Assembly (NCBI RefSeq): GCF_016863555.1
Contig: NZ_BOPC01000075.1
Location: 1-38,858 of the forward strand
Direction of reading: 5' to 3'
DNA: 38,858 nt
From: Micromonospora qiuiae
GTDB taxonomy: Bacteria > Actinomycetota > Actinomycetes > Mycobacteriales > Micromonosporaceae
Of this stretch, positions 8,064-15,940 are shown piece after piece. Below the pieces are notes generated by a model. It was not told the DNA's origin and searched no databases. It worked only from the letters and a program-made list of their open reading frames with translations. The position numbers and the translations under genes are program-made. Every line of letters starts with the position of its first letter. The stretch's first letter is position 1.

Positions 8064-8723
8064 TCAGGCCGCCCGGGTCAGCACGAGGGCGATCCGGTCC
8101 TGCGCGGCCAGCGCGACCACGGCCGGTACGTCCCGGACGGCGAGGGCCAGGTAGACCACCACCTCGTCGCGGCCTTCGGTGCTGACCGCATCGGTGACGG
8201 TGGCGGTGAACCGGGTGGCGCCTCCGGAGGGGCTGCCGCGATCCTCGCTCGGCGTGCTGACCAGCAGCACCTGGTCGCCGGGGCGGAGCTTCGGGGCGGG
8301 CACCTGGGCCGCGCGCAGGCCGAGCGCGAGCTGTTGCTGCCCGGGGCCGAGCAGCGGTTCGTCGGTGAGCTGCGCCATGGTCAGCAACGTTCCCGGGGTG
8401 AGCGAGACGGCGGCGCGCATGCCGACCACGTCGGCGAGTTGGTCGGCCGGCACCGGGTCGAGCCCCTGCCCGCCGGCCACCTGCACCGACACCAGGTCGT
8501 CGGCGCTGAGCACGCCGCCGACCTCTACCGTCCGAGCCACCGCCAGGTAGCTGCCGGTCGCCCGGACCGAGGTGACCGCGAACGCCGAGCCCAACCCGCC
8601 GAGCGCGATCAGCAGCACGGCCAGACCGAGCAGGCCGGGGCGTACCCGGCGCTGCCGGACCACCCGGGGTGGGGCGACCGGCGTGTCCACCGGAGAGGTT
8701 CCGTCGCGGGTCGCCACGCTCAT
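8064..8723 (-). CDS. CpaB-like SAF-domain protein
   Basis: A 219-residue protein with a basic cytoplasmic N-terminus, one membrane helix (about residues 29-52) and a SAF-type domain directly after it (YLAVARTVEVGGVLSADDLV), as in CpaB/RcpC proteins that act in the periplasm or wall during Flp pilus assembly. The frame is open upstream, but ATG 8723 overlaps the stop of the preceding gene by ATGA, and the upstream residues are His/Gln-rich shadow sequence. Confidence 0.82.
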   Translation of the reverse strand: MSVATRDGTSPVDTPVAPPRVVRQRRVRPGLLGLAVLLIALGGLGSAFAVTSVRATGSYLAVARTVEVGGVLSADDLVSVQVAGGQGLDPVPADQLADVVGMRAAVSLTPGTLLTMAQLTDEPLLGPGQQQLALGLRAAQVPAPKLRPGDQVLLVSTPSEDRGSPSGGATRFTATVTDAVSTEGRDEVVVYLALAVRDVPAVVALAAQDRIALVLTRAA

Positions 8724-9724
8724 CGGGTCACCACCTGAAGCTCGTTGATCTGGATGCTGACCGGGTCGGTGGTGCGGGTGACGCCCGGAATGTTGTCGGA
8801 CCTGCCGCTGCTGCTGCGCCACTCGACGGTCCAGTGCGCGGTTGCCCGGACCTGGTAGGTCCCGGCCTTCGGGTAGCCGCTGTCGTATCCACAGTCGGGG
8901 GAGGGGCGGCCGGCGTACCGGCTCGTGGCGTCGTACCGGGTGCCGGGCCCGGTGCAGCTGACCTCGACCCCGTTGCCCATGTCCCAGACGACCTCATCGA
9001 CCCGGGCCTCGATGGTGACTGTCAGGCCCCGGTCCGTGGCGGAGGCGCTCAGCGGGCCGAACTGGTTCGGCCCTCGTTGGGCCCACATCCAGACCGGCAG
9101 GCCGACCAACCCGGGGCCGATGTTCTTCCGGGGCGCGACCGAGATCCGGGGTGCCAGCAGGGTGATCGAGGCGAAAGCCCGGCGGGCCAGCTCCTCCGGG
9201 TCCGGCGGGGCACCGAAGCCCGGTGGCGGCACGGCCAGCAGCCGAAGGCTCACGTCGCTGATCGCGCCGCCGTAACAGCTACGCGTGTAGTACTGGTAGC
9301 CCTCGGGTGGTTCCTCCGGCGGCGACTCGGCGATCTTGTAGTAGCAGCCCTCGCCGCTGCTGAACCAGCCGAGCGTCTCCTCGTAGCAGGGGACGGTCCG
9401 CCCCTTCCACTGGCAGACGCCCCCGCCCCCGTCGCCGTTGCCGCCACCGCCGTTGCCGCCGCCACCGTTGTTGTCGCCACCGCCTGGTGTGCCCGGGTCG
9501 TCATCCCAGACGTTGCAGTTCGGTTGCGCAGGCGGGCAGTTCCCACCCGGGCCGGCCGCGGTCGCTGGCACCACCGGACCGATCGCCAGCAGCAGGGCCA
9601 GGCCGGCAGCGAGCAGGGCCCGCCGGCCGACGGTCAACCATCGGCGGTCTGCGCCACGAGGGAGATCAGCGGCTCTGCGGGTGCCGGTCTGGCCGGCGCT
9701 CCGGGTCGTGGCCGGGGTCAGCAC
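8720..9724 (-). CDS. secreted Cys- and Gly-rich protein of the Tad operon
   Basis: A 334-residue predicted secreted protein. A long basic N-region is followed by an apolar stretch (ALLAAGLALLLAIGPVVPA) and a likely signal cleavage at ATAAG near residue 56. Next comes a Gly/Asn-rich linker (about 78-105), then a domain with several cysteines and many Tyr/Trp residues, ending in a beta-rich part resembling PKD-like secreted domains. I do not recognise a named family. Its place in the Tad operon suggests a surface or assembly role. GTG 9724 overlaps the lipoprotein stop by 7 bp; the open frame upstream of it is a shadow. Confidence 0.72.
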   Translation of the reverse strand: MLTPATTRSAGQTGTRRAADLPRGADRRWLTVGRRALLAAGLALLLAIGPVVPATAAGPGGNCPPAQPNCNVWDDDPGTPGGGDNNGGGGNGGGGNGDGGGGVCQWKGRTVPCYEETLGWFSSGEGCYYKIAESPPEEPPEGYQYYTRSCYGGAISDVSLRLLAVPPPGFGAPPDPEELARRAFASITLLAPRISVAPRKNIGPGLVGLPVWMWAQRGPNQFGPLSASATDRGLTVTIEARVDEVVWDMGNGVEVSCTGPGTRYDATSRYAGRPSPDCGYDSGYPKAGTYQVRATAHWTVEWRSSSGRSDNIPGVTRTTDPVSIQINELQVVTR

Positions 9725-10284
9725 GGCTGGTCCTGGTGGGCTGTGCCAGCGCTGATCCGCCAGCGGCCGTCGGGATGGCGGGTGGCGGTCGCGGTGGCCA
9801 GATGCCGCGTGCCCCGCGTGCCGGGCACCGCCTTCCGGTCCTTCACGTAGACCATCCGGTAGCCGGTGGCGTCCACACAGTCCTGGATCTCCACGCTGGG
9901 CGGCTTCGCGTCCAGGTGCACCGAGACCACCGTGGGATCGGAGCGCAGCGTGCCGACGCTGACGGCGCCGTGCCGGTGGGCCTGGAGAAGGCTGAACCGG
10001 ACCCGGGTCAGCAGGGGGTCGGCCAGGAACCGGCTGAGTTCCGGGTGTTGTGGATCGCTCTGCCGGCTCGCCGTACGGGAGGCGGCCAGGTATCCGGCGT
10101 AGGCCTGAAGGGCCGCCTCTTCCGCTGCCCGTTCGTCGGCGGCCCGCTCGGCGCCGACGGCCCTGTCCCGTTCCTTGCCGGCGCCGACGGTCACCTCCTG
10201 CGGGCCGCCGCAGGCGGTGGTGGTGCCGACCGCGGCCACCGCGACCAGGCTGGCCGTCCAACGGCTCAGCTGCCGTGCTCGCAC
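9718..10284 (-). CDS. putative lipoprotein, first gene of the Tad operon
   Basis: A 188-residue protein with a basic start, an apolar helix (about 11-20) and a lipobox-like TTAC-GG ending at C25. The -3 Thr makes the lipobox imperfect. An Ala/Glu-rich helix (about 35-75) follows, then a mixed domain with repeated R-x-L motifs and a tail resembling the SnoaL/NTF2-like domains of small actinomycete lipoproteins, which I cannot confirm. GTG 10284 was chosen because GAGGAGG lies about eight bases before it; the frame upstream has no signal-like sequence. Confidence 0.7.
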   Translation of the reverse strand: MRARQLSRWTASLVAVAAVGTTTACGGPQEVTVGAGKERDRAVGAERAADERAAEEAALQAYAGYLAASRTASRQSDPQHPELSRFLADPLLTRVRFSLLQAHRHGAVSVGTLRSDPTVVSVHLDAKPPSVEIQDCVDATGYRMVYVKDRKAVPGTRGTRHLATATATRHPDGRWRISAGTAHQDQPC

Positions 10285-10391
10285 CGTCGTGCCCTCCTCG
10301 GGTGCCGGCCCGGCGACCGCCGTCGCCGGCGTCTGGGACGTGCGGCAGCGCCGCGGGGAGGGCCGCTGACGGTCCTGTCCAGTACGCAGCC

Positions 10392-10422
10392 GCATTTACC
10401 CTTGCGGATCACTTACAAATGC
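10392..10422. promoter_or_regulatory. candidate operator upstream of the Tad operon
   Basis: An inverted repeat GCATTT (10392-10397) and AAATGC (10417-10422) with a 19-base spacer lies about 110 bp before the first Tad gene, in a locally AT-richer stretch. The arms are short, so it is only a candidate. Confidence 0.3.
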
Positions 10423-10730
10423 TTCGTCCTACATGGTCGTGGCCGACAGGCGTGGGTTGCATCACATCCAAGGGGCGAGCATAGGCTGGCGCCGGCCAAT
10501 GCAACAGAGGCAATTCAGTCGAACACTGTGAGTGACGAACGGTGGTGGTTCCGGATGATTACCCGCAGGCCTTCGGCGAGGTTTGACGGCGCGTGGGCGC
10601 TTGGCGGGTCCGGCTCGCGGCCCGGACCGACCTGGCTCCGAGCGAGGTGCCGGACGGTCGGTCGGAATGGGGCAGGAAATGGTGGCTTGCCCGGTCCGTC
10701 CCCGAGAAAATCGCGAGGAATGGGGCGTGA

Positions 10731-10754
10731 ATTGCATGCAATGGGAATTCCATT
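10731..10754. promoter_or_regulatory. overlapping palindromes before the prepilin peptidase gene
   Basis: Two palindromes touch here: ATTGCATGCAAT (10731-10742) and AATGG-GAATT-CCATT (10740-10754). They lie in the roughly 530-bp gap between the divergent Tad operon and the prepilin peptidase gene. The AT-rich bases stand out from the GC-rich surroundings, which suits a promoter or a regulator site. No other gene is seen in this gap. Confidence 0.4.
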
Positions 10755-10811
10755 TAGCACTCCGGAGCATTCCGGTCCGACCGCTTCCGTTGCTTCGGGC
10801 GTCCGCGCGGG

Positions 10812-11675
10812 GTGTGTGAACCGCCACTCGCATCCGGCGGTGAGACTACGTTGCGTGGTCGCTCCCGTCGGCTGGTCCGCGTGAGCCGCCCGCCCGCCGC
10901 CACAGCGGTGGAGAGCCGGACCGACCATGTACGGCCCGAGCGTTTCCGGACCCGCTGGTCCCGGCCGCTGGCCGTGCTGGCGCTCGCCCCACTGCTGCGG
11001 TACGCCGTCGCCCGGCACGCCGTACCCCCGGGAGCCGCTCGCCGGAGCGGCTGTGATGCCTGCGGTGCGCCCGTCGGCCTGACCCACCCGTGGCCGGCGC
11101 TCGGACCCCGGGCGCGGTGCGGCGGATGCGCTGCCCGGGTCGGTGCTCCGCCGGCCGCCGTCGAGTTGACCGTTGCCGCGGTCGCCCTGGTCCTGCTGCT
11201 GGCTCGCCCACCCGCCGGGGAACTGATCGCCACGGCCTGGTGGCTGGCCTTCGCCGTGCCGCTGCTGTTCGTGGACGTCGCGGTGCACCGGCTGCCCGAC
11301 CGGCTCACCCTGCCTGCGGCGGCCGGCACCTGGCTGCTGCTCGGGCTGGCCGCCCTGGCCGGCGCCGGTGCGGCACCGTGGCTACGCGCGGCCGCCGCCG
11401 CGCTCGGGCTGGCCCTCTTCTTCGCCGCCACCACGCTGCTGCTCGGCGCGCGCGGCTTCGGCATCGGCGACGCCAAGCTCGCCCTGGGTGCGGGCGCGTT
11501 GCTCGGCTGGTACGGCTGGACCGTCCCGCTGCTCGGGCTGCTGATCGCGCTGACACTCTCCGGCCTGGTCGCCCTGGCGCTGCTGGTCACCCGACGGGCC
11601 GCCTGGTCCAGCCACCTACCGTTCGGGCCGTACCTGGTGCTCGGCACCCTCGGCGCGCTCCTGCTGGTCTGGTGA
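10812..11675 (+). CDS. A24-family prepilin peptidase (TadV/PilD type)
   Basis: An integral membrane aspartic peptidase of up to 287 residues. The zinc-type cysteines of full-length PilD-like enzymes are present (C81-x2-C84 and C103-x2-C106). The catalytic aspartates are D155 in FVDVAVHRLPD and D220 in GFGIGDAKLALGAGALLGW. Six or seven apolar helices cover the rest, and FGPYLVLGTL near the C-terminus is conserved in the family. It should process the TadE-type pseudopilins and perhaps the pilin-like protein of the divergent operon. The start is uncertain: GTG 10812, TTG 10854 and GTG 10881 are all possible, and none has a clear ribosome site. Confidence 0.88.
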   Translation: MCEPPLASGGETTLRGRSRRLVRVSRPPAATAVESRTDHVRPERFRTRWSRPLAVLALAPLLRYAVARHAVPPGAARRSGCDACGAPVGLTHPWPALGPRARCGGCAARVGAPPAAVELTVAAVALVLLLARPPAGELIATAWWLAFAVPLLFVDVAVHRLPDRLTLPAAAGTWLLLGLAALAGAGAAPWLRAAAAALGLALFFAATTLLLGARGFGIGDAKLALGAGALLGWYGWTVPLLGLLIALTLSGLVALALLVTRRAAWSSHLPFGPYLVLGTLGALLLVW

Positions 11676-11681
11676 GCGGTG

Positions 11682-11732
11682 AAGGAAGGGCCCCCTTTTA
11701 ACGCCTGCGGTAGAGGAGGGGCCCCCTTTTAA
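11682..11732. repeat. paired GGGCCCCCTTTTAAC intergenic repeat
   Basis: Two near-identical copies of a GC-palindromic core followed by TTTTAAC (about 11682-11702 and 11712-11732) sit between the prepilin peptidase and GNAT genes. Each copy could form a short hairpin followed by a T run, so the pair may act as a tandem terminator. From memory, similar elements are common between genes in Micromonospora; that is unverified. Confidence 0.65.
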
Positions 11733-11771
11733 CAGTTCGGCTCGTCACGCCGGCAGCGCTAGAGTCCGCTG

Positions 11772-12260
11772 GTGCCCGAACTGCAACGGCTCGCCCCCGA
11801 GCATGCCGACGCGCTGCTGGCGTTCGAACTGGAGAACCGGGAGTGGTTCGCGCGTACCGTGCCGGACCGGGGGGACGAGTACTTCGCTCGGTTCGCCGAC
11901 CGGCTCGCCGCGCTCCTCGCCGAGCAGGCCACCGGCCGCTGCCACTTCCACCTCCTGCTGGCCGACGCCGAGGTGCTGGGGCGGTTCAACCTGGTCGACG
12001 TCTCCGACGGCGAGGCCGAGTTGGGTTACCGGGTGGCACAGCGCATCGCCGGGCGCGGGGTGGCCAGCGACGGCGTCCGGCGGGTCATCGCGCTCGCCCG
12101 TGAGGCGTACGGGCTGCGCCGGCTGACCGCCGTGGCCACCCTGGACAATCCCGCCTCGCTGGCGGTGCTCCGGCGTACCGGATTCGTCCCCGACGGCGCG
12201 GTGTCGGTCGCCGGGCGTCCTGGGCTGCGGCAGGTGCTCTCGCTGGTCGCCGAGGAGTGA
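11772..12260 (+). CDS. GNAT-family N-acetyltransferase (RimJ/RimL-like)
   Basis: A 162-residue acetyltransferase. The acetyl-CoA loop appears as VAQRIAGRGVA (Q90, R91, G94, G96), followed by the helix DGVRRVIALAREAYGLRRL and the strand-helix LDNPASLAVLRRTGFV, the usual C-terminal signature of RimJ/RimL-type GNATs. The substrate cannot be told; such enzymes acetylate protein N-termini or small amines. It starts with GTG shortly after the paired repeat and converges with the DUF4386 gene, leaving nine bases between them. Confidence 0.88.
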   Translation: MPELQRLAPEHADALLAFELENREWFARTVPDRGDEYFARFADRLAALLAEQATGRCHFHLLLADAEVLGRFNLVDVSDGEAELGYRVAQRIAGRGVASDGVRRVIALAREAYGLRRLTAVATLDNPASLAVLRRTGFVPDGAVSVAGRPGLRQVLSLVAEE

Positions 12261-12269
12261 CCTCGGGCG

Positions 12270-12977
12270 TCAGCGGACGGCGGCTGGAGAGACGGCCACG
12301 GCCGGCTCTGGAGCGACCAGCGCCTGCTTCCGGACGCCCCGGACGATCAGGTAGCCGAGCATCCAGAACTCGCCGACCGTGGCGGGGAGCACGAGGAGGT
12401 CCGCGATGACGCCCGCGCCGGGGGCGAGGTACGCGGCGAACGTGCTGAACACGTAGCCAGCGCCGCCGACGACGAGGAGCCAGCCGAGCGTACGGGGCAG
12501 CCATCCCGACCGGAGCACGCACCAGCCCATGGGGACGAGCCAGAGCCCGAAGAACAGTCCACCGACGACCCAGAGGTTGCCGCTGACCAGGTACAACAGT
12601 TGGACGCTGCTGGCGGCGTCGCCGGCCGGCGTGCTCGCCACCTCGGTCGCGGTGGCGAGCAGCGCGGCGCTGCCCAGGATCGCGACGGCGTTGACCATGC
12701 CGAAGGCCGCGATGCTGCCGGCGGCGGTGGCGTCGACCGCGCGGAACAGCCGGTAGAACCAGACGGCGGTGAACGTCTGGGTGAGCACGACGAGCAGTTC
12801 GAGGGCGATCGCGACGCGCGCCAGGGACTCGTGCTCGACCAGGTGGGTGAGGGTCGCGTCGGCGTCACCGGCCACGAAGAGTCGCGGCCGGACGGTCAGG
12901 AAGCCGAGTGCGCCGGCGATGGCAAGGCTGAGGTAGAACAACCCGGTCGTCCGGGCGGTGCGGGTCAGCGGATGCAT
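12270..12977 (-). CDS. DUF4386-family membrane protein
   Basis: A 235-residue integral membrane protein with six apolar helices and the sequence features of DUF4386: an N-terminal TTGLFYLSLAIAGALGF and the conserved YLVSGNLWVVGGLFFGLWLVPMGW region. Function is unknown; members are often beside TetR or MarR regulators. The ATG start has GAGGAG upstream. It is divergent from a TetR gene across two operator-like palindromes, so it is probably that regulator's target. Confidence 0.82.
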   Translation of the reverse strand: MHPLTRTARTTGLFYLSLAIAGALGFLTVRPRLFVAGDADATLTHLVEHESLARVAIALELLVVLTQTFTAVWFYRLFRAVDATAAGSIAAFGMVNAVAILGSAALLATATEVASTPAGDAASSVQLLYLVSGNLWVVGGLFFGLWLVPMGWCVLRSGWLPRTLGWLLVVGGAGYVFSTFAAYLAPGAGVIADLLVLPATVGEFWMLGYLIVRGVRKQALVAPEPAVAVSPAAVR

Positions 12978-13045
12978 GAGGACTCCTCGGGTCGCGCGTC
13001 AGCGCCGGGCCGGCTCCGCCCCGGCAATGGTCGGAGGCCATTGGC

Positions 13046-13080
13046 ACCTTACATCGTAAGGTAACCATACGGCGTAAGGT
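13046..13080. promoter_or_regulatory. two tandem TetR operator-like palindromes
   Basis: Site 1, ACCTTAC-ATC-GTAAGGT (13046-13062), is a perfect 7-bp inverted repeat. Site 2, ACCATAC-GGC-GTAAGGT (13064-13080), is the same with one mismatch. They are offset by 18 bp in the shared promoter region between the DUF4386 gene and the TetR gene, the expected place for an autoregulatory operator able to hold two dimers. Confidence 0.75.
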
Positions 13081-13100
13081 AAAGGGAAGATGGGGAGCCG

Positions 13101-13790
13101 ATGAGAGCGCGGAAATCTCGCGAGCCGCTGAGCCGTGAGCGAGCCCTGGCTGCGGCGATCGCGTTGGTGGACGCGGAGGGACTGCCGGCGCTGACGATGC
13201 GTCGGCTCGCCGCCGAACTCGGCGTCGAGGCGATGTCGCTCTACTACCACCTGCCCGGCAAAGAGGGCCTGCTCGACGGCCTGGTCGAGGCCGTCATCGG
13301 CGAGATCGAGGCGGCGGCCGGCCGGGCCGAGGCGACGGCGGCCGGCGGTGACTGGCGTACGCGACTGCGGGGCCGTTTCCTCGCCGCGCGGGCGGTGATG
13401 CTGCGGCATCCCTGGGCGCCAGGGCTGCTCAGTTCCCGCCCCACCATTCCCGCCGGCGTCTACGGCTACTACGACGGGATCATCGCCACGCTGCTCGACG
13501 GCGGATTCTCGTACCGGATCGCGCACCGAGCCCTGCACGCGTTCGGCAGCCTGGCGCTCGGCTTCGCCCAGGAGGTCTTCCGTCCGGCGGCGGCGGGCGG
13601 CGCCACCGATGTCGAGGCCGCCGAGACGGAGCTGGCCGCGATGGCCGAGGCCCTGCCGCACCTGACCGCGATGGTCGCCGCCGAGGCGCACGCCGCCGAG
13701 GACCCGACGCTCGGTTGGTGCGACAGCCAGACCGAGTTCGAGTTCACCCTCGACCTGCTCTTCGACGGCCTCGAACGGGCTCGGGAATGA
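13101..13790 (+). CDS. TetR-family regulator with TetR_C-like tail
   Basis: A 229-residue repressor-type protein. The helix-turn-helix lies at about residues 11-58 (SRERALAAAIALVDAEGL, MRRLAAELGVEAMSLYYHL). The C-terminal ligand domain resembles the tetracycline-repressor class (paired AHRALHAFGSLALGFAQE and the long final helix ending EFEFTLDLLFDGLE). The ATG start follows GGGGAG closely. The adjacent tandem palindromes suggest it represses itself and the DUF4386 membrane protein; the ligand is unknown. Confidence 0.88.
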   Translation: MRARKSREPLSRERALAAAIALVDAEGLPALTMRRLAAELGVEAMSLYYHLPGKEGLLDGLVEAVIGEIEAAAGRAEATAAGGDWRTRLRGRFLAARAVMLRHPWAPGLLSSRPTIPAGVYGYYDGIIATLLDGGFSYRIAHRALHAFGSLALGFAQEVFRPAAAGGATDVEAAETELAAMAEALPHLTAMVAAEAHAAEDPTLGWCDSQTEFEFTLDLLFDGLERARE

Positions 13791-13903
13791 CGGCAGCCAA
13801 TTGCCGCAGCCAATCTGTCAAGTGCGTCGTCTTGAGATTGACGAAAAACCCGGGCTGCTGGTGACTCGTCCGGGCGGCATTGGTACTCGGCTAACCTGTT
13901 CCG

Positions 13904-14482
13904 GTGTCGATCGTGATCGTCTTCGAAACCCACTCCTGGAGTGAGGACAATGAGCGCGGCGTCGCGACCGGCTGGTCGCCCGGCCGGCTGTCGGAGCGGG
14001 GTCGGGAGCTGGCGGCGCAGCTCGGCGAGCGACGCTGCGGCGACGGCATCGACGTGGTGTTCACCTCCGACGTGCGTCGTTCGATCGAGACGGCGGAACT
14101 TGCCTTCGCCGGCAGCGGGATTCCCATCCTGCACGACTGGCGGCTGCGGGAATGCGACTACGGTGCCCTGACCGGTATTCCCTCCACCGAGTTGCACCAG
14201 GGCCGCCGGCGCTATCTCGACCAGCCCTATCCGGGCGGTGAGAGCTGGCGGCAGGCCGTGCATCGCGCCGGGCGTTTTCTCGCCGACCTACCGACTCGCT
14301 GGGACGGTTGCCGGGTCCTGGTCATCGGTCATGTGGCCACCCGCTGGGCGATGGACCATTTCCTCGACGGTGTGCCCATCGAGGAACTCATGGCGGTCGA
14401 CTTCGATTGGCGCGAGGGCTGGGAATACCGGCTTCAGGCACTTCCGGCAACGGTGTCCGGTCGTCGGCACTCCCACGCTTGA
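13904..14482 (+). CDS. histidine-phosphatase-fold protein with altered RHG motif
   Basis: A 192-residue protein of the histidine phosphatase (phosphoglycerate mutase-like) superfamily. The catalytic histidine is H10, but the usual Arg-His-Gly reads Thr9-His10-Ser11 (ETHSWSEDN). The second Arg (SDVRRSIETAE, R58/R59), the acid (RECDYG, E83) and the second His (IGHVATRWAMDH, H143) are in place. Phosphatase activity is plausible but not certain without the first Arg. The GTG start has no ribosome site, but TAACCT lies at 13892-13897, six bases before it, so the message may be leaderless. Confidence 0.8.
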   Translation: MSIVIVFETHSWSEDNERGVATGWSPGRLSERGRELAAQLGERRCGDGIDVVFTSDVRRSIETAELAFAGSGIPILHDWRLRECDYGALTGIPSTELHQGRRRYLDQPYPGGESWRQAVHRAGRFLADLPTRWDGCRVLVIGHVATRWAMDHFLDGVPIEELMAVDFDWREGWEYRLQALPATVSGRRHSHA

Positions 14483-14576
14483 GCCGACCACCAGCGCCCC
14501 GTGCTGCGTCATCGCTCGGTCAACGCGCGCAGGGTACTTTCGGGCCGCGTAGCCGTCCCGCCGCCTCTGCCGCCGA

Positions 14577-15380
14577 TCAGTCCAGCCGGAGAGTGACGGT
14601 GCCTGATGTGCCGTCCCGATAGGTCACCTCGGCCTGCACACCGTCCCTGGACGCATTCTCGAACTCGTCGCCGGGGAACCACAGCGCGAAGCGACCGCCC
14701 GAAACCGTGGCGTTCACCGGGCCGTGCTCCGCGCTGGGATAGGTGACCCCGACCACGTCGGGGCCGGCATATCCGACGGCGGCCGACACCAAGCCGTTCG
14801 CGACGGTCCCGGTGCCGAGGTCGGTCGCGCGCAACTCGCGCGGAGCCAGCGCCCGGAAGTCGTCCGGCAGACCGATCGAGCCGATCCAGGCATTGGCGAA
14901 GAGACCGAGATTGTCGTTGGTCAGGCACATCGCCGAGAAGCCCTGCTCGCCAGCCAGAACCACCATCGTCCAGTCGCCGCGCTGCTCGGTCACGGCGGGC
15001 CGGGCGGCCGCCAACCGTCGATCAGCGTCGGGCATAACGCCTTCCTGCTGGCCGCGGCAGGACTTCGCCGCCTTGGCGGCCTCCTTCGGAGCCATCGCGG
15101 CCGGATTGGGGGTCCAACTGGCAAATGCCTGGTCGTTGCTGGGGATGAGGATGCCGACAGCGGCGGTAACCGCGATCGCGCCGCCGGCGGCGAGCAGCCA
15201 GCGGGTGCCTCGGGGCGTGGCGCCCCTGGCCCTGGCGGGTCCGGGGTGCCCGGCGGGCTGCGGATCGGTCGCGATGATCCGGGCCAGATCGGCGCGGGCG
15301 CGCGGACCCCGGGGATCGATCTCACGGTCGGCCGGGTCGAGCGTACGCAGGACACTCAGAGTGGCGTCAGGACGCTTCAC
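14577..15380 (-). CDS. one-pass membrane protein, likely anti-sigma partner of the ECF factor
   Basis: A 267-residue protein with a cytoplasmic N-terminus (LRTLDPADREIDPRGPRARADL), one membrane helix at about residues 59-80 and an extracytoplasmic domain of about 185 residues. The N-terminal pattern is common in actinomycete membrane proteins paired with ECF sigma genes (CU044_5270-like). No H-x3-C-x2-C zinc anti-sigma motif is visible. The GTG start overlaps the sigma stop (GTGA), implying coupled translation. An anti-sigma or sensor role is inferred from context. Confidence 0.65.
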   Translation of the reverse strand: MKRPDATLSVLRTLDPADREIDPRGPRARADLARIIATDPQPAGHPGPARARGATPRGTRWLLAAGGAIAVTAAVGILIPSNDQAFASWTPNPAAMAPKEAAKAAKSCRGQQEGVMPDADRRLAAARPAVTEQRGDWTMVVLAGEQGFSAMCLTNDNLGLFANAWIGSIGLPDDFRALAPRELRATDLGTGTVANGLVSAAVGYAGPDVVGVTYPSAEHGPVNATVSGGRFALWFPGDEFENASRDGVQAEVTYRDGTSGTVTLRLD

Positions 15381-15940
15381 GGTGTGATCCCTTCGGGGAG
15401 GCGCGTCGGCGCGGTCAAGGGTGGTGGAAGGTGACCGGCGTGGAGCCGGAGTGCCCGTCGCGCCTTGCTGAGGCGGAGCCGGAACGCGACGGGCGAGATG
15501 TTGAGCACGCGGGCCGCCTGCGGTGCGGTCAGCCCCTCGAAGACGCTCAGGGCGAGGGCTTCCTGGTGTACGTCGGAGAGCAGTTGCCAGCCACGGGCGA
15601 GATCGACCTGGTGGGCGATCATGTCCGTGTCGAGGTGAGTCGCCGCTGCCGCTGGCGTCTCCGCGAGACGGACCCGCAGGGCGAGCTGCCGGCCAGCGCC
15701 GCGGACCGTGTTGAGGATGACACCGCGTGCGATGCCGAACAGCCACGCGCGGGCATCCCCGTGCTGGTGCGGCAGGTCGTCGAGCCGACGCCAGGCAACC
15801 AGGAAGGCTTCGGCGGTCACGTCCTCGGCGTGGGTCGGATGAACCCGCCGCTGGACGAACCGGAGAAGGTCCGCGTAGGTGGCCTCGTAAAGCCCGGTGA
15901 ACTGCGCTTCGCGCTCGGGCAGGTGGCGCTGCTTGCTCAT
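15377..15940 (-). CDS. ECF-type RNA polymerase sigma factor
   Basis: A 187-residue sigma-70 family protein. Region 2 is FTGLYEATYADLLRFVQRR followed by AEDVTAEAFLVAWRRLDDLP; region 4 is HQEALALSVFEGLTAPQAARVLNISPVAFRLRLSKARRAL. The short length and the absence of regions 1 and 3 mark it as an ECF factor. The frame is open upstream, but ATG 15940 overlaps the stop of the TetR gene (ATGA), and the upstream residues do not look like protein. It is the middle gene of a three-gene coupled operon. Confidence 0.9.
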   Translation of the reverse strand: MSKQRHLPEREAQFTGLYEATYADLLRFVQRRVHPTHAEDVTAEAFLVAWRRLDDLPHQHGDARAWLFGIARGVILNTVRGAGRQLALRVRLAETPAAAATHLDTDMIAHQVDLARGWQLLSDVHQEALALSVFEGLTAPQAARVLNISPVAFRLRLSKARRALRLHAGHLPPPLTAPTRLPEGITP

